Part shown: piece by piece, positions 31,176 through 42,585 of the stretch
Position numbering within the stretch: position 1 is the stretch's first letter
How the letters are laid out: the number at the start of each line of letters is the position of its first letter
Origin: Salvelinus alpinus
Taxonomy: Eukaryota > Chordata > Actinopteri > Salmoniformes > Salmonidae
DNA length: 64,000 bases
Reading direction: 5' to 3'
Assembly (NCBI RefSeq): GCF_045679555.1
Contig: NC_092110.1
Location: forward strand, 2,619,390-2,683,389
Notes under the pieces: generated by a model
Database searches by the model: none
Seen by the model: the letters and a program-made list of their open reading frames with translations, nothing else
What the model was told of the DNA's origin: nothing
Program-made: the position numbers and the translations under genes

Positions 31176-32299
31176 GGGTGGACCATAGCTCAACATGTAA
31201 ACAATGTGTGAATTTAGCTTCTCTCTGTTTCAGATGACAAGGGGTGCATTGCATATGACCAATAAGGCCAATAATGCATTCATACTGTAGGCCTATGGCT
31301 GCATTGGTGATGCATGCCATACGATAAGCTGCAAAATGGATACACATGGCTGATACGCTGAGAAAGTGACAATCAAAGAAAACAGATTGGAGATCTGTTA
31401 CAACCAGACAATACAACACAGAAACACAGACAGATACAGAACCCCTTCCCCTCTTTATTGCAGGATTGTGATCTGTGATTAATCAACATTGACTCAAGTT
31501 CATTTTAAATAATGATTTTCACTTCAAAGAACCAACACTTCATCACTTCAAAATGTACAAATAAGCTAACTCATATGGGAAGATTAGATTAGTCTAAACA
31601 ACAATATATCATTGAGTAGTAACAAGTAGGCTATTATTACAAAAGTATCATTTCAGGTGAACAAATAAAAGTCCATACCAGCGATGGCCAACCTTGCTCC
31701 ACTGATCCCCGATGAACTGGGTGAGCAGACATATTTTTTTGAGCCCAGCAATAGCACACTTGATTATTAAGTTGAATCAGATGTGTTATTGCTGGGCTGA
31801 AACAGAACCCTGCACACCCGGCAGACCTCCATCAGGGTCGGCCTCCTCCAGTTGTAATTGGTCTATACATTGTGTGTGACGTTAACCTATAACCCATGGC
31901 ATATAGGATATACCCTTAGTCTCTTGGGACATTCATTGGGACCTCTCTCGTCATCTGCAAACAGACTTTCACAGCTTTCCATATCTGAAAACATCACAAA
32001 GAAACAGGCTTTATTCTACTCAAATTGGACAGCACTGAATGTTATGTTGCTATTATCTCTTTGTCCTCAAAGTTTTCTCCTCTAGGGACTGGTAAATCTT
32101 TTCATAATGTCCTCCCACAAATATTACCTGCCCTATCCAGTTGCCTACACTCACCCTTTACCCTCTTCAATGGCTGTTTTCTATGCATTTGGAGACTGTT
32201 TTTAATTTCCAATGATTACATCAAGATAGCTAGCTGATAGGAAGCTGATGACATGTAATTCACTTAAACAGTGTATAAAGTTAGCTAGCTAGCAGGTCA
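31176..32299. other. No gene; includes a foldback repeat
   Basis: Within it, 31683-31852 is a palindromic repeat: GCCCAGCAATAGCACAC pairs with GTGTTATTGCTGGGC about 50 bases on. The rest shows no coding signal. Confidence 0.55.
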
Positions 32300-33402
32300 G
32301 TTCTATCCGCGGGAATGTTCACTTAGGACAACAATGGGAAACGGCAGTGACATAGGCAGTGACGTAGGAAAGCCGGATCTCCCAACTCCTCCTTTTCCTC
32401 TATGCCAAACTGACGTATTACGTACTGATGCAATGCTTTTCCAACAGTCTTGAAGGAGTTCCCACATATGCTGAGCACTTGTTAGCTGCTTTTTCTTCAC
32501 TCTGCGGTCTGACTCATCCAAACCATTTGAATTTGGTTGCGGTCGAGTGATTGTGGAGGCCAGGTCATCTGATGGAACACTCCATCACTCTCCTTCTTGG
32601 TAAAATAGCCCTTACACAGCCTGGAGGTGTGTTGGGTCATTGTCCTGTTGAAAAACAAATGATAGTCCCACTAAGGGCAAACCAGAAGTGATGGCGTATC
32701 GCTGCAGAATGCTGTGGTAGCCATGCTGGTTAATTGTGCCTTGAATTCTAAATAAATCACAGTGTCACCAGCAAAGCACCCCCACACCATAACACCACCT
32801 CCTCCATGCTTTACGGTGGGAAATACACATGCAGAGATCATCCATTCATCCACACCGCGTCTCAAAAAGACACGGCGGTTGGAGCCAAAAACCTCCAATT
32901 TGGACTCCAGGCAAAAGGACAGATTTCCACCGGTCTAATGTCCATTGCTCGGGTTTCTTGGCCCAAGCAAGTCTCTTATTCTTATTGGTGTCCTTTTGTA
33001 GTGGTTTCTTTGCAGCAATTCGACCATTGAGTCCTGATTCACACAGTCTCCTCTGAACAGTTGATGTTGAGATGTGTCTGTTACTTGAACTCTGTGAAGC
33101 GTTTATTTGGGCTGCAATTTCTGAGGCTGGTAACTCTAATGAATGTATCCTCTGCATGAACTTTTCCTCTGCAGCAGAAGTAACTCTGGGGCTCCTTTAC
33201 TGTAGCGGTCCTCATGAGAGCCTGTTTCATCATAGCGTTTGATGGTTTTTGCGACTGCACTTGAAGAAACTGTCAAAGTACAGAGGAATTTTCTGAATTG
33301 ACTGACCTTCATGTCTAAAAGTAATGATGGACTTTCGTTTCTCTTTGTTTATTTGAGCATATTATGGACTTGGTCTTTAACCAAATAATGTCTATCTTCT
33401 GT
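32300..33402 (-). mobile_element. Tc1-like element relic, ends missing
   Basis: Body of a Tc1 element without clear terminal repeats; its right side breaks at about 33402 directly against LINE sequence. The left limit is uncertain within about 100 bp. Confidence 0.8.
32330..33350 (-). pseudogene. Tc1-like transposase (first catalytic motif deleted)
   Basis: Minus-strand remnants: the second helix-turn-helix with [19 protein letters not shown] (near 33040), then [18 protein letters not shown] and [12 protein letters not shown]. Where SDE should follow (near 32905) about 10 bp are missing, deleting the first catalytic Asp and shifting frame. VFGSNRRVF and [15 protein letters not shown] follow (32780-32890). 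Further frameshifts lie downstream. Confidence 0.78.
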
Positions 33403-33429
33403 AGGACCTTGAGCATGGCTGAGGTGCAC

Positions 33430-33880
33430 CCATGCTCTCAACGTTAAGGCTAATCTGAAGATGGTGCTGGTTAAAGCTAAAACTGGCGAGTAGAGAGAGT
33501 ATAGGGATATTGTTATCCACGTCGGTACCAACGATGTTAGGATGAAACAGTCAGAGGTCACCAAGCGCAACATAGTTTCAGCGTGAAAATCAACTAGAAA
33601 GATGTGTCGGCATCGAGTAATTGTCTCTGGCCCCCTCCCATTTAGGGGGAGTGATGAGCTCTACAGAGAGTCTCACAACTCAATCACTGGTTGAAAACTG
33701 TTTTCTGCCTCTCCCAAAAGATAGAATTTGTAGATAATTGGCCCTCTTTCTGGGACTCACCCACAAACAGGACCAAGCCTGGCCTGTTGAGGAGTGACGG
33801 ACTCCATCCTAGCTGGAGGGGTGCTCTCATCTTATCTACGAACATAGACAGGGCTCTAACTCCCCTAGCTCCACAATGAA
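33430..33880 (+). pseudogene. LINE ORF1 remnant with SGNH-hydrolase motifs
   Basis: CR1/L2-clade elements often carry an SGNH (GDSL-like) esterase domain in ORF1. Here VIHVGTNDVR (GTND at 33524-33535) is block-III-like, RVIVSGPLPFRG follows near 33620, and SDGLHPSWRG (33796-33813 for DGLHPS) contains the paired catalytic Asp and His. Stops and frameshifts separate the blocks. Its role in the mobility of such elements is not well settled. Confidence 0.65.
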
Positions 33881-33885
33881 ATAGG

Positions 33886-35321
33886 GTGCAGGCCAGGCAG
33901 CAGGCTGTTAGCCAGCCTGCCAGCTTAGTGGAGTCTGCCATTAGCACAGTCAGTATAGTCAGCTCAGCTATCCCCATTGAGACCGTGTCTGTGCCTCGAC
34001 TTAGGTTGGGAAAAACTAAACATGGCGGTGTTCACCTTAGCAATCTCACTGGAATAAAGACCTCCTCCATTCCTGCCATTATTGAAAGAGATTGTGATAC
34101 CTCACATCTCAAAATAGGGCTACTTAATGTTAGATCCGTCACTTCCAAGGCAGTTATAGTCAATGAACTAATCACTGATCATAATCTTGATGTGATTGGC
34201 CTGACTGAAACATGGCTTAAGCCTGATGAATTTACTGTGTTAAATGAGGCCTCACCTCCTGGTTACACTAGTGACCATATCCCCCGCGCATCCCGCAAAG
34301 GCGGAGGTGTTGCTAAAATTTATGATAGCAAATTTAAATTTACCAAAAAAACAAAAACATTTTCATCTTTTGAGCTTCTAGTCATGAAATCTATGCAGCC
34401 TACTCAATCACTTTTTATAGCTACTGTTTACAGGCCTCCTGGGCCATATACAGCGTTCCTCACGGAGTTCCCTGAATTCCTATCGGACCTTGTAGTCATG
34501 GCAGATAATATTATTTTTTTTGGTGACTTTAATATTCACATGGAAAAGTCCACAGACCCACTCCAAAAGGCTTTCGGAGCCATCATTGACTCATTGACCA
34601 CTACAATCATTGACCACTACAAAAGGACTCCGTACATACTCACTACCACAGTCATACTCTGGACCTAGTTTTGTCTCGTGGAATAAATGTTGTGGATCTT
34701 AATGTTTTTCCTCATAATCCTGGACTATCGGACCACCATTTTATTACGTTTGCAATCGCAACAAATAATCTGCTCACACCCAAACCAAGGAGCATCAAAA
34801 GTCGTGCTATAAATTCTCGGACAACCCAAAGATTCCTTGATGCCCTTCCAGACTCCCTCTGCCTACCCAAGGACGTCAAAGTACAAAAATCAGTTAACCA
34901 CCTAACTGAGGAACTCAATTTAACCTTGCGCAATACCCTAGATGCAGTCACTCCCATAAAAACAAAAAACAGTTGTCATAAGAAACTAGCTCCCTGGTAT
35001 ACAGAAAATACCCGAGCTCTGAAGCAAGCTTCCAGAAAATTGGAACGGAAATGGTGCCACACCAAACTGGAAGTCTTCCGACTAGCTTGGAAAGACAGTA
35101 CCGTGCAGTATCGAAGAGCCCTCACTGCTGCTCGATCATCCTATTTTTCCAACTTAATTGAGGAAAATAAGATCAATCCGAAATGTATTTTTGATACTGT
35201 TTCAAAGCTAACTAAAAGCATTACATGGACTTGCTCCTACCTATCTTTCCGATTTGGTCCTACCGTACATACCTACACGTACGCTACGGTCACAAGATGC
35301 AGGCCTCCTTACTGTCCCTAG
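33886..35321 (+). pseudogene. LINE ORF2 fragment: APE endonuclease without RT
   Basis: Endonuclease motifs in order: LLNVRSVTSKA (near 34120), GLTETWLKPDEF (34198), KGGGVA (34300), VYRPPGP (34427), GDFNIHMEKS (34522-34551) and, after a local disruption at 34590-34665, SDHHFITF (34728-34750). The linker KLAPWYTENTRALKQASRKL follows. At about 35218 the frame passes into unrelated 3' sequence because the RT is deleted. Confidence 0.85.
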
Positions 35322-36190
35322 CATTTCTAGGCAAACAGCTGAAGGCAGGGCCTTCTCCTATAGAGCTCCATTTTTATGTGATGGTCTGTCTACAAAGTGG
35401 GTGGGGTTATATCCTGCCTGTTTGGCCCTATTCGGGGGTATCGTCGGATGGGGTCACAGTGTCTCCCGACCACTCCTGTCTCAGTCTCCAGTATTTATGC
35501 TGCAGTAGTTTATGTTTCGGGGGGCTAGGGCCAGTCTGTTATATATGGAGTATTTCTCCTGTCTTATCCGGTGTCCTGTGTGAATTTAAGTATGCTCTCT
35601 CAAAGTGCTCTCTCTCTTTCTCTCTTTCTTTCCTTCTTTCCTTCTCTCTTTCTCAAAGGACCTGAGCCCTAGGACTATGCCTCAGGACTGCCTGGCCTGA
35701 TGACTCCTTGCTGTCCCCAGTCCACCAAGCCGTGCTGCTGCTCCAGTTTCAACTGTTCTGCCTGCGGCTATGGAATCCTGACCTGTTCACCGGACGTGCT
35801 ACCTGTCCCAGACCTGCTGTTTTCAACTCTCTAGAGTCAGCAGGTGCGGTAGAGATACTCTGAATGATCGGCTATGAAAAGCCAACTGACATTTACTCCT
35901 GAGGTGCTGACCTGTTGCACCCTCGACATCCACTGTGATTATTATTATTTGACCCTGCTGGTCACCTATGAACATTTGAACATCTTGGTCATGTTCTGTT
36001 ATAATCTCCACCCGGCACAGCCAGATGAGGACTGGCCACCCCTCATAGCCTGGTTCCTCTCTAGGTTTCTTTCTAGGTTCTGACCTTTCTAGGGAGTTTT
36101 TCCTAGCCACCGTGCTTCTACACCTGCATTGCTTGCTGTTTGGGGTTTGAGGCTGGGTTTCTGTACAGCACTTTGAGATATCAGCTGATA

Positions 36191-36371
36191 CAGTGGGGAG
36201 AACAAGTATTTGATACACTGCCGATTTTGCAGGTTTTCCTACTTACAAAGCATGTAGAGGTCTGTAATTTTTATCATAGGTACACTTCGACTGTGAGAGA
36301 CGGAATCAAAAATCCAGAAAATCACATTGTATGATTTTTAAGTAATTAATTTGCATTTTATTGCCTTTTGC
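36191..36371 (+). mobile_element. Left end of a Tc1-like element
   Basis: CAGTGGGGAGAACAAGTATT after TA (36189-36190) is the terminal repeat also found at 59867 and, inverted, at 61473. Only about 180 bp remain. Confidence 0.9.
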
Positions 36372-36785
36372 CACTTTATTGCCTTTTATTGTCTCTCTAA
36401 TGAGAGACACCTTGGAAAAACTACAACTACTCCTTCATTTTTCAAAAAACAAGCCTGAAACCCTTTCTAAAGACTGTTGACATCTAGTGGAAGCCATAGA
36501 AACTTCAATCTGGGAGGAATTATTTTTAATATCCCATAGGGTTTCATTGAAATGGCCTGTGACCTCAAAAAACAACAATTCCGAATGGATTCTCCTCGGG
36601 TTTTCGCCTGACATATCAGTTCTGTTATATTCACAGACATTATTTTAACAGTTTTAGAAACTTCAGAGTGTTTTCTATCCAATGCTAATTATATGCATAT
36701 CTTAGCTTCTAGGCCTGAGTTACAGGCAGTTTACTTTGGGCACGTCAGTCATCCGGAATTCAGGATACTGCCCCCTAGCCTTAAA
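36372..36785. other. Unassigned repeat-like stretch
   Basis: It reads GTTGACATCTAGTGGAAGCC and later GGCAGTTTACTTTGGGCACG, ending in an AAAAGTTAA. I believe this is a common salmonid repeat, perhaps from a DNA transposon, but cannot classify it. Confidence 0.35.
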
Positions 36786-37385
36786 AAGTTAAAGAACAAC
36801 CAGGAATCCTCTACTGACGGGATGAGGTCAATATCCTTCCAGGATACCCAGACCAGGTTGATTAGAAAGGCCTGCTCGCTGAAGTGTTTTAGGGAGCGTT
36901 TGACAGTGATGAGGGGTGGTCGTTTGACCGCAGGCCTATTAAGGACGCAGGCAATGAGGCAGTGATCGCTGAGATCCTGGTTGAAGACAGCAGAGGTGTA
37001 TTTAGAGGGCAAGTTGGTCAGGATGATATCTAAAGAGGGTGCCCATGTTTACAGATTTAGGGCTGTACCTGGTAGGTTCCTTGATAATTTGTGTGAGATT
37101 GAGGGCATCTAAACTCAGCAAAAAAAGAAATGTCCCTTTTTCAGGACCCTGTCTTTCAAAAGACAAATCTTAAAAATCCAAATAACTTCACAGATCTTCA
37201 TTGCAAAGGGTTTAAACACTGTTTCCCATGCTTGTTCAACCATAAACAACTAATGAATATGCACCTGTGGAACGGTCGTTAAGACACTAACAGCTTATAG
37301 ACGGTCGGCAATTAAGGTCACAGTTATGAAAACTTAGGACACTAAAGAGGCCTATCTACTGACTCTGAAAAACACCAAAAGAAAG

Positions 37386-38511
37386 ATGCCCAGGGTCCCT
37401 GCTCATCTGCGTGAATGTGCCTTAGGCATGCTGCAAGGAGGCATGAGGACTGCAGATGTGTCCAGGGCAATAAATTACAATGTCAGTACTGTGAGATGCC
37501 TAAGACAGCGCTGCAGGGAGACAGAATGGACAGCTGATCGTCCTCGCAGTGGCAGACCACGTGTAACAACACCTGCACAGGATCAGTACATCAGAACATC
37601 ACACCTGCGGGACAGGTACAGGATGGCAACAACAACTGCCTGAGTTACACCAGGAACGCACAATCCCTCCATCAGGGCTCAGACTGTCCGCAATAGGCTG
37701 AGAGAGGCTGGACTGAGGGCTTGTAGGCCTGTTGTAAAACATTTTACCTTTATTTAGCTAGGCAAGTCAGTTAAGAACAACATCTTATTTTCAATGATGG
37801 CCTAGGTTTAACTGCCTTGTTCAGGGGCAGAACAACAGATTTTTACCTTGTCAGCTCGGGTATTCGATCTTGCAACCTTTCGGTTACAAGTCCAACGCTC
37901 TAACCACTAGGCTACCTGCCGTCCCAGTAAGACAGATCCTCACCAGACATCACCGGCAACACCGTTGCCTATGGGCACAAACCCACAGTCGCCTGACCAG
38001 ACAGGACTGGCAAAAAGTGCTCTCCACTGACGAGTCGCGGTTTTGCCTCACAAGGGGTGATGGTTGGATTCGTGTTTATCGTCGAAGGAATGAGCATTAC
38101 ACCGAGGCCTGTACTGTGGAGCGGGATCGATTTGGAGGTGGAGGGTCCGTCATGGTCTGGGGCGGTGTGTCACAGCATCATCGGATTGAGCTTGTTGTCA
38201 TTGCATGCCATCTCAACGCTGTGCGTTACAGGGAAGACATCCTCCTCCCTCATGTGGTACCCTTCCTGCAGGCTCATCCTGACATGACCCTCCAGCATGA
38301 CAATGCCACCAGCCATACTGCTCGTTCTGTGCGCGATTTCCTGCAAGACAGGAATGTCAGTGTTCTGCCATGGCCAGCGAAGAGCCCGGATCTCAATCCC
38401 ATTGAGCCTGTCTGGGACCTGTTGGATCGGAGGGTGAGGGCTAGGACCATTCCCCCCAGAAATGTCTGGGAACTTACAGGTGCCTTGGTGGAAAAGTGGG
38501 GTAGTACTTAA
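37386..38511 (+). pseudogene. Tc1-like transposase (stop, SINE insertion, C-terminal deletion)
   Basis: ATG at 37386 opens MPRVPAHLRECALGMLQGG. The DNA-binding half runs to a TGA at 37641-37643 (a CGA-type codon by comparison with 19820). After TVRNRLREAGLRACRPVV the SINE interrupts. The catalytic half resumes at 37927 with all three motifs: TDESRFCLTRGD, QHDNATSHTARS and PDLNPIEPVWDLLDRR. A deletion after ALVEKWG removes the last part of the protein. The active-site residues are intact, unlike the relative at 19550. Confidence 0.9.
37742..37926 (-). mobile_element. HpaI-type SINE inside the transposase
   Basis: Reverse-strand SINE of the same type as 5497-5696: TAGCCTAGTGGTTAGAGCGT head and CTTGCCTAGCTAAATAAAGG tail. 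It is flanked by GTAAAACA (37734-37741) and GTAAGACA (37927-37934), an 8-bp target duplication with one mismatch. The GTTAAC site is mutated here. Confidence 0.9.
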
Positions 38512-39271
38512 TGCAACTGGTGGCCACACCAGATACTGACTTTTACTTTTGATTTTGACCCCCCCTTTGTTCAGGGACACATTATTACATTTCTGTTAGT
38601 CACATGTCTGTGGAACTTGTTCAGTTTATGTCTCAGTTGTTGAATCTTGTTATGTACATACAATATATTTATATATTTACACATGTTAAGTTTGCTGAAA
38701 ATAAACGCAGTTGACAGTGAGAGGATGTTTCTTGTTTTGCTGAGTTCATCTTAGATTGTAGGACGGCTGGGGTGCTAAACATATCCCAGTTTAGGTCACC
38801 TAACAGTACAAACTCTGAAGATAGATGGGGGGCAATCAATTCACATATGGTGTCCAGGGCAAGGCTGGGGGCTGAGGGGGGTCTATAACAAGCGGCAACA
38901 GTGAGAGACTTATTTCTGGAAGGGTGGATTTTTAAGAGTAGCTCAAACTGTTTGGGCACAGACCTGGATAGTATGACAGAACTCTGCAGGCTATCACTGC
39001 AATAGATTGCAACTCCGCCCCATTTAGCGGTTCTATCTTGACGGAAAATGTTGTGGTTGGGGATGGAAATTTCAGAATATTTGGTGGCCTTCCTAAGCCA
39101 GGATTCAGACACGGCTAGGACATCAGAGTTGGCGGCGTGTGCTAAAGCAGTGAATAAAACACATTTAGGGAGGAGGCTTCTGATATTAACATGCATGAAA
39201 CCAAGGCTTTTTCGGTTACAGAAGTCAACAAATGAGAGCGCCTGGGGAGTAGGTCTGATTCTGGGGGCTAC

Positions 39272-39298
39272 AGGGCCTGGGTTAACCTCTACATCACC
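39272..39298 (-). other. 2A (StopGo) ribosome-skipping motif GDVEVNPGP
   Basis: The nine codons spell GDVEVNPGP, an exact match to the D(V/I)ExNPGP consensus at which ribosomes skip the Gly-Pro bond. It is in frame with the endonuclease that follows and preceded by a Leu-rich stretch, as 2A activity usually requires. Activity of this copy is untested. Confidence 0.8.
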
Positions 39299-40468
39299 AG
39301 AGGAACAGAGGAGGAGTAGGATAAGGGTACTCCTCAAGGCTATAAGAACTGGTCGTCTAGTGCGTTGGGAACAGAGAATAAAAGGGGCAGATTTCTGGGC
39401 GTGGTAGAATAGATTCAGGACATAATGTACAGACAAGGGTATGGTAGGATGTGAGTACAGTGGGGTAAACCTAGGCATTGAGTGACGATGAGAGAGCTTG
39501 CATCTCTGGAGACCCCAGCTAAGCCAGGTGAGGTCTCCCTATGTGTGGGGTGTGTGACAAAAGAGCTAAGGCATGTTGAGCTGGACTAGGGGCTCTACAG
39601 TGAAATAAAACAATAACTAACCGAAACAGCAGAAGACAAGGCATATTGACATTAGAGAGAGGCATGTGTAGCCGAGTGATCATCAGGTCCAATGAGCAGC
39701 AATAGGTTAGACTGGGAGCCATTTGGTTGTCATCCTCTCACTGTCAGAAAGCTAGCGGGCTGGGGCTAGAAGATGGGTCTTCGGTGACATTGCAACGGAA
39801 AAGCCTGCTGAAACCACATCGGACGATTACGTCGGCAGACCAGTCGTGATGGATCGGCGGGGCTCCGTGTCGGCAATTAAGGGTCCAGGCCAATTGGCAA
39901 AAGAGGTATTGAAGCCCACGAATTAGCGGGTATACCTCTTCGGCTAGCCGGGAGATGGGCCTAGCTCGAGGCTAGCTCAAGGCTAACTGGCGTTTGCTTC
40001 GAGATAGAGGCGTTAGCCAGCGGTAGCCACTCGATTGCAGCTAGCTAGCTGCAATGATCCGATGTAATGGCCCAGAGCTTGCAGCAGGAATCGGTGATGT
40101 GATGGAGAAAAGCAGTCCGATATGCTCTGGGTTGATATCGCGCTGTGCAGACTGGTAGGTATTGACCGAGCTAAAGCTGGCTGGTGACCGAGCTAAAGGT
40201 GAAGACCGCTAGCCGTGGCTAACAGTGACTACTAGCTAGTAGCTAGTTAGCTGGCTAGCTACTGATGGAGGTTCCAGTTATAACGTATAAAAATATCAGG
40301 TCCGACGGGTTGTAGGAAAGTATATTTAGATTGTAGGTGGAAAGTGAGATTAAAATATATACGTGAAAAAACCAAGAAAAAAAACGATGAGACCGACTAT
40401 TTACATGGGACAAGACGGGACAACACAAACACACGTCCGACTGCCACGCCATCTTGGATGAGTAGGTG

Positions 40469-40494
40469 TTCTAAAACATTTGACCGGTAGTGTA
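40469..40494 (-). mobile_element. Tc1 terminal-repeat scrap
   Basis: AAACATTTGACCGGTAGTGT resembles the inverted end of the element at 57788-59391 (TTTTGAACGGTAGTGT). Only about 25 bases. Confidence 0.5.
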
Positions 40495-40574
40495 CGTCAC
40501 TATTAATGGTTGAATCATTGGTACAGTATTAGCCATATTTTTCACCAGATGTAATGCAACATTTCTCTCTCTCT

Positions 40575-41045
40575 CTCCACCTCCCAGTCGTGCTTTCCTG
40601 AGCTGAACCCCTCAGAGCCCAGAACATCTGCATAGAACATACACCGCTCTGGGTTGTCAGGGAGCTGCTGCCTTTGGTCTGAGCATCTCACACAGGTCAG
40701 ATCATCAGACAGTGAGCAACAGGAATGTGCGGTGTTGGGGTCAAAATAGAAAACGTTATATTGTATGAATAATGCATGTCTCATTATATTGGCCTTTCAA
40801 TTAACTCCATTCATCAATATTGTAGCGACCTTAACCCAGCACCTAGCGACCGGTCAAGAGGTTCGGACCTCTTGGCGTAACGGTTAAGGTGTTGGCTTGA
40901 CAGTTGCTAGTCCCGCTCGGGGCTACAATATTCTCCATTGTATTCACTATGTTAGACAATCCCCTGCATCTTCTCCCAGACTCTGAACTGCAGGTTGCCC
41001 AGGTATTTGGTCATGTCTATCATCGCTTACTGAGCCCAGCTGTGG
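40575..41045 (-). pseudogene. TRIM-type gene 3' fragment (PRY exon and linker exon)
   Basis: TRIM proteins of the A33/TRIM39-like group are E3 ubiquitin ligases ending in a PRY-SPRY domain. The minus strand at 40757-40578 encodes a continuous PRY segment: [33 protein letters not shown] and [17 protein letters not shown]. Right after WEVE it dissolves into a GA run, so SPRY is lost. The preceding linker exon (about 41045-40950) reads MIDMTKYLGNLQFRVWEK after a one-base insertion that breaks the frame. A 105-bp element sits in the intron. No RING or B-box is visible upstream. Confidence 0.75.
40822..40926 (+). mobile_element. 105-bp element with tRNA-like core and AATATT duplication
   Basis: GTAGCGACC...GGGGCTAC is flanked by AATATT at 40816-40821 and 40927-40932. 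It contains TTGGCGTAACGGTTAAGGTG, an A-box-like segment, but the B box is degraded. The paralogous intron at 44100-44160 lacks it, which supports a recent insertion. Confidence 0.65.
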
Positions 41046-41418
41046 AGTCCAGCAATCATTTAGCCTCCCTTGATAAAAAAAAAAACTATAAAATAATTGG
41101 CCAATCAACGTTGAGCTGGGCTGGTGCAGCAAAACACCCACCAAGTGAGGCCAGTTTGGATTTGGCTTCACCTCAATCCAATCACATCCTATGCAAAACG
41201 TCATTTTCGTTTCTGGTCTGCTTGTGTTGATGTGCTGCAGTAGCTAGTTTAGTAAATCGGCCCTTCCTAAGCCATGGATGGAGATGGGGATTTGGCCTTG
41301 TACAGGCCAATGATTATGACGGCGATTCTGATCTAACCATAAACTAATATGTTGTGCCACTGGCCTGAGACGATTGACGTTCAATATGTAGCCCGTTTAG
41401 GCTCACATTAACGAGCTA

Positions 41419-41787
41419 TTTACTTACTTGGCTTGGCTTCCTCAGTGATTTTACCCACGTACCACTACTGAGTGAACAACACGTGAACAATAGAAACCGT
41501 AGAAATTGAGAATCAGGAAAAACAACCATTCAGAGTTTTATTTTCTCTCCCACCTTTGGATATATCCCTTCATCCAATAGCAGCGTCAACATCATATGAA
41601 GTAAAAAATGTGAATCAAGGGTGGAACATGGAAATCTGCCAACGCAAGTAATGACTTATTTCTTGAGTTACCTGAAGAGGGCTTACTTCAAGCAATAGCC
41701 ATTACAATATATTTAGCTTTGGAAACTCAGCACATTATATTCAACTCACAAGAGACATTAACCATAATGTTGTAGGTTATTCAGTGT
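41419..41787. repeat. Direct duplication, copy 1
   Basis: This stretch matches 42586-42960 at well over 90% by eye, from ACTTACTTGGCTTGGCTTCC to GTTGTAGGTTATTCAGTGT, differing by scattered substitutions and a TTTTTT insertion in copy 2. No coding content recognised. Confidence 0.93.
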
Positions 41788-42085
41788 GTCCCACCACCCA
41801 CCACTCGCCAACCCCTCTTTACGCTACTGCTGTTCTCTGTTCATCGTATATGCATAGTCACTTTAACAATATCTAGATGTACATACTACCTTAATCAGCC
41901 TGACTAACCGGTGTCTGTATGTAGCCTCGCTACTGTTTTTCACTGTCTTTTTATTTCTTTACCTACCCATTGTTCACCCAATACCTTTTTTTCACTATTG
42001 GTTAGAGCCTGTAAGTAAGCATTTCACTGTAAGGTCTACACCTGTTGTATTCGGCGCACGTGACAAATAAACTTTGATTTGATTT
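41788..42085 (+). mobile_element. LINE 3' end
   Basis: It starts at GTCCCACCACCCACCACTCG, exactly where the duplicated copy ends, and finishes with the salmonid LINE terminus GTGACAAATAAACTTTGATT TGATTT. About 300 bp of 3' UTR, heavily 5'-truncated. Confidence 0.85.
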
Positions 42086-42585
42086 ATCGAACGTAGCTGG
42101 TTCATATTTGTCCATGCAAGCATTTTAGCCAGGTAGCCTATGACAACAAACATTAAAGCGTACTGTATGACAGAGCCATAAACCGTTTTGCCAACAGGAA
42201 AGAGAGGAGGAAGGCCTTGGCATTCAACTAGTCAACAAGTACGGGGAGTCATAAAATAAAAAATACGTGCATGCACGCACACACAGACAGAAATCCGTTC
42301 CATGGACAGCCATATGATATTTAGCAACATTGATTGGACTAAATTGTTTTAGATAACTAAGTGTTTTCAGTGTATTAATCTAAGCATATATAGCCTTGTT
42401 GATTTGATTATGTTTAAATGTTTAGGTTGAAACGGTGCTGAAATATGTAGTTGAATTTATTCCGCCACTGTGTGACTTTACTTTTTTGTTGTTGTCACGG
42501 CCTTATCGTATATCACCCTGGGGTATGAACCAATGGGTGGTAGAGCAAACAACGCAATTATCAAAACATAGGTTGTAATATGGAT

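Larger units (their letters stand above)
33403..36190 (+). mobile_element. L2/CR1-like LINE, RT domain deleted
   Basis: Plus-strand sister copy of the LINE at 10978-14586. Present: the ORF1 part with esterase motifs, the ORF2 endonuclease, the linker, then an internal deletion at about 35218 that removes the whole RT and jumps to the 3' coding end (TYATVTRCRPP region), then the 3' UTR (35340-36188) with its CTTT-rich stretch. A Tc1 end abuts at 36191. Confidence 0.85.
37112..38746 (+). mobile_element. Near-complete Tc1-like element with a SINE inside
   Basis: Left end AACTCAGCAAAAAAAGAAAT follows TA (37110-37111); right end TTTCTTGTTTTGCTGAGTT, followed by CA where TA is expected. Inside the LINE at 36786-40458, it is younger than that element; the SINE at 37742-37926 is younger still. 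Confidence 0.93.
36800..39478 (-). pseudogene. LINE ORF2 fragment: 2A motif plus APE endonuclease
   Basis: ATG at 39478 opens a minus-strand frame of about 240 residues before the Tc1 insertion. Residues 45-58 are hydrophobic (ALRSTLILLLLC) and lead into the 2A motif GDVEVNPGP (residues 61-69). The endonuclease follows: FMHVNIRSLLPK, AVSESWLRK, FRQDRTAKWGGVAIYC, AACYRPP and VLLGDLNWD. Beyond the transposon (37010-36800) the frame continues with FNQDLSDHCLIACVL, holding the SDH motif. The sequence then ends with no RT. An upstream frame (39722-39519) is offset by one base, suggesting an N-terminal frameshift. Confidence 0.75.
36786..40458 (-). mobile_element. LINE with 2A motif, split by a Tc1 element
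   Basis: Minus-strand non-LTR element. The 5' end is near 40458 (AAGATGGCGTGGCAGTCGGA) and a long 5' region rich in GCTAGC runs to about 39725. Then the ORF2 N-terminus, 2A motif and endonuclease follow, interrupted by the Tc1 element at 37112-38746 and resuming to 36786. The RT domain and 3' UTR are absent. Confidence 0.75.
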
